The position numbers and the translations under genes were made by a program. 5,894 bases of DNA, taken from Flavobacterium sp. GTDB taxonomy: Bacteria > Bacteroidota > Bacteroidia > Flavobacteriales > Flavobacteriaceae. The stretch is taken from the NCBI RefSeq assembly GCF_021151785.1, contig NZ_JAGKWP010000125.1, positions 1-5,894 of the forward strand. The letters are read 5' to 3'. Positions 5,734 to 5,894 of this stretch are shown here, in pieces; position 1 is the stretch's first letter; every line of letters starts with the position of its first letter. The notes under the pieces are model-generated. The model saw only the letters and a program-made list of their open reading frames with translations. It made no database searches and was not told the DNA's origin.

Positions 5734-5806
5734 AGCGAAAAACGGGGTTCGAACCCGCGACCTCAACCTTGGCAAGGTTGCGCTCTACCAACTGAGCTAT
5801 TTTCGC
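5734..5806 (-). tRNA. tRNA-Gly (GCC)
   Basis: A complete 73-base tRNA: acceptor GCGAAAA/TTTTCGC with discriminator U73 (usual for bacterial glycine), D arm GCTC/GAGC, anticodon stem CAACC/GGTTG with loop TTGCCAA (anticodon GCC at 5771-5773), and T arm GCGGG-TTCGAAC-CCCGT. CCA is not encoded. It is the first gene of the three-tRNA transcript. Confidence 0.98.
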
Positions 5807-5825
5807 GTTTTTCAAAACATAAATA

Positions 5826-5848
5826 CGAAAATTAACTCTTATTTTCGC
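5826..5848 (-). other. Leader hairpin echoing the tRNA-Gly 5' end
   Basis: On the minus strand the tRNA leader contains GCGAAAATA (5848-5840), the same nine bases that begin tRNA-Gly (5806-5798), 42 bases further downstream. In the leader it can fold with ATTTTCG (5832-5826) into a seven-pair hairpin. It could also compete for the 3' acceptor strand of the tRNA. A relic of a lost tRNA or chance are the other readings. Confidence 0.35.
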
Positions 5849-5886
5849 ACTTACTAAAGAACGTAGTTTTTATCGTTTTGCGAGTG

Positions 5887-5894
5887 CAAATATA
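5887..5894 (-). promoter_or_regulatory. -7 element of the tRNA promoter, at the window edge
   Basis: TATATTTG on the minus strand is a full match to the Bacteroidota -7 box TAnnTTTG, oriented toward the tRNA cluster. The -33 part would lie beyond the window. A start around 5880 would give a leader of about 75 bases before tRNA-Gly. A small inverted repeat, TTTGC/GCAAA (5877-5890), overlaps the box. Confidence 0.6.

Overview
The window looks like ordinary chromosome from a Bacteroidota bacterium, most likely a flavobacterium (Flavobacteriaceae). The evidence is AT-rich DNA, the Bacteroidota-type promoter motif (TTG, then TAnnTTTG) at two places, no strong Shine-Dalgarno sequences before the genes, an S46 dipeptidyl peptidase, and a GT30 Kdo transferase with the Bacteroidota-style KYEYWPN motif. 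No mobile element, CRISPR array, phage gene or broken gene was found.

Layout. Positions 32-4239 (+) hold three tightly packed genes: waaA (Kdo transferase of lipopolysaccharide assembly), an unrecognised exported protein overlapping waaA by 4 bases, and, after 30 bases, a 718-residue S46 peptidase whose residues point to DPP11 (Asp/Glu-specific dipeptidyl peptidase). The 139-base gap at 4240-4378 is the richest regulatory stretch. It carries a sigma-54-like -24/-12 element, three phased A8 tracts and a flavobacterial housekeeping promoter. These precede a 72-residue Ala/Thr-rich lipoprotein gene (4379-4597), which ends in a palindrome and a strong intrinsic terminator. Facing it on the minus strand is a 124-residue protein with two DUF1508 (YegP-like) repeats (4702-5076). 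A gene-free AT-rich stretch of about 380 bases follows, then a minus-strand tRNA cluster read in the order Gly-GCC, Leu-UAA, Leu-UAA. The two Leu genes are identical, and the cluster ends in a strong hairpin terminator.

Functional reading. Three of the five proteins belong to the envelope or exported compartment: lipopolysaccharide core assembly, periplasmic peptide breakdown and a small lipoprotein. The unknown gene between waaA and the peptidase also has a signal peptide. The arrangement suggests co-expression, but nothing in the sequence shows a shared pathway. The best candidates for follow-up are the compound promoter region of the lipoprotein, the uncharacterised secreted protein coupled to waaA, and the hairpin over the DUF1508 gene's upstream region. 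No clear new multi-gene system is visible.
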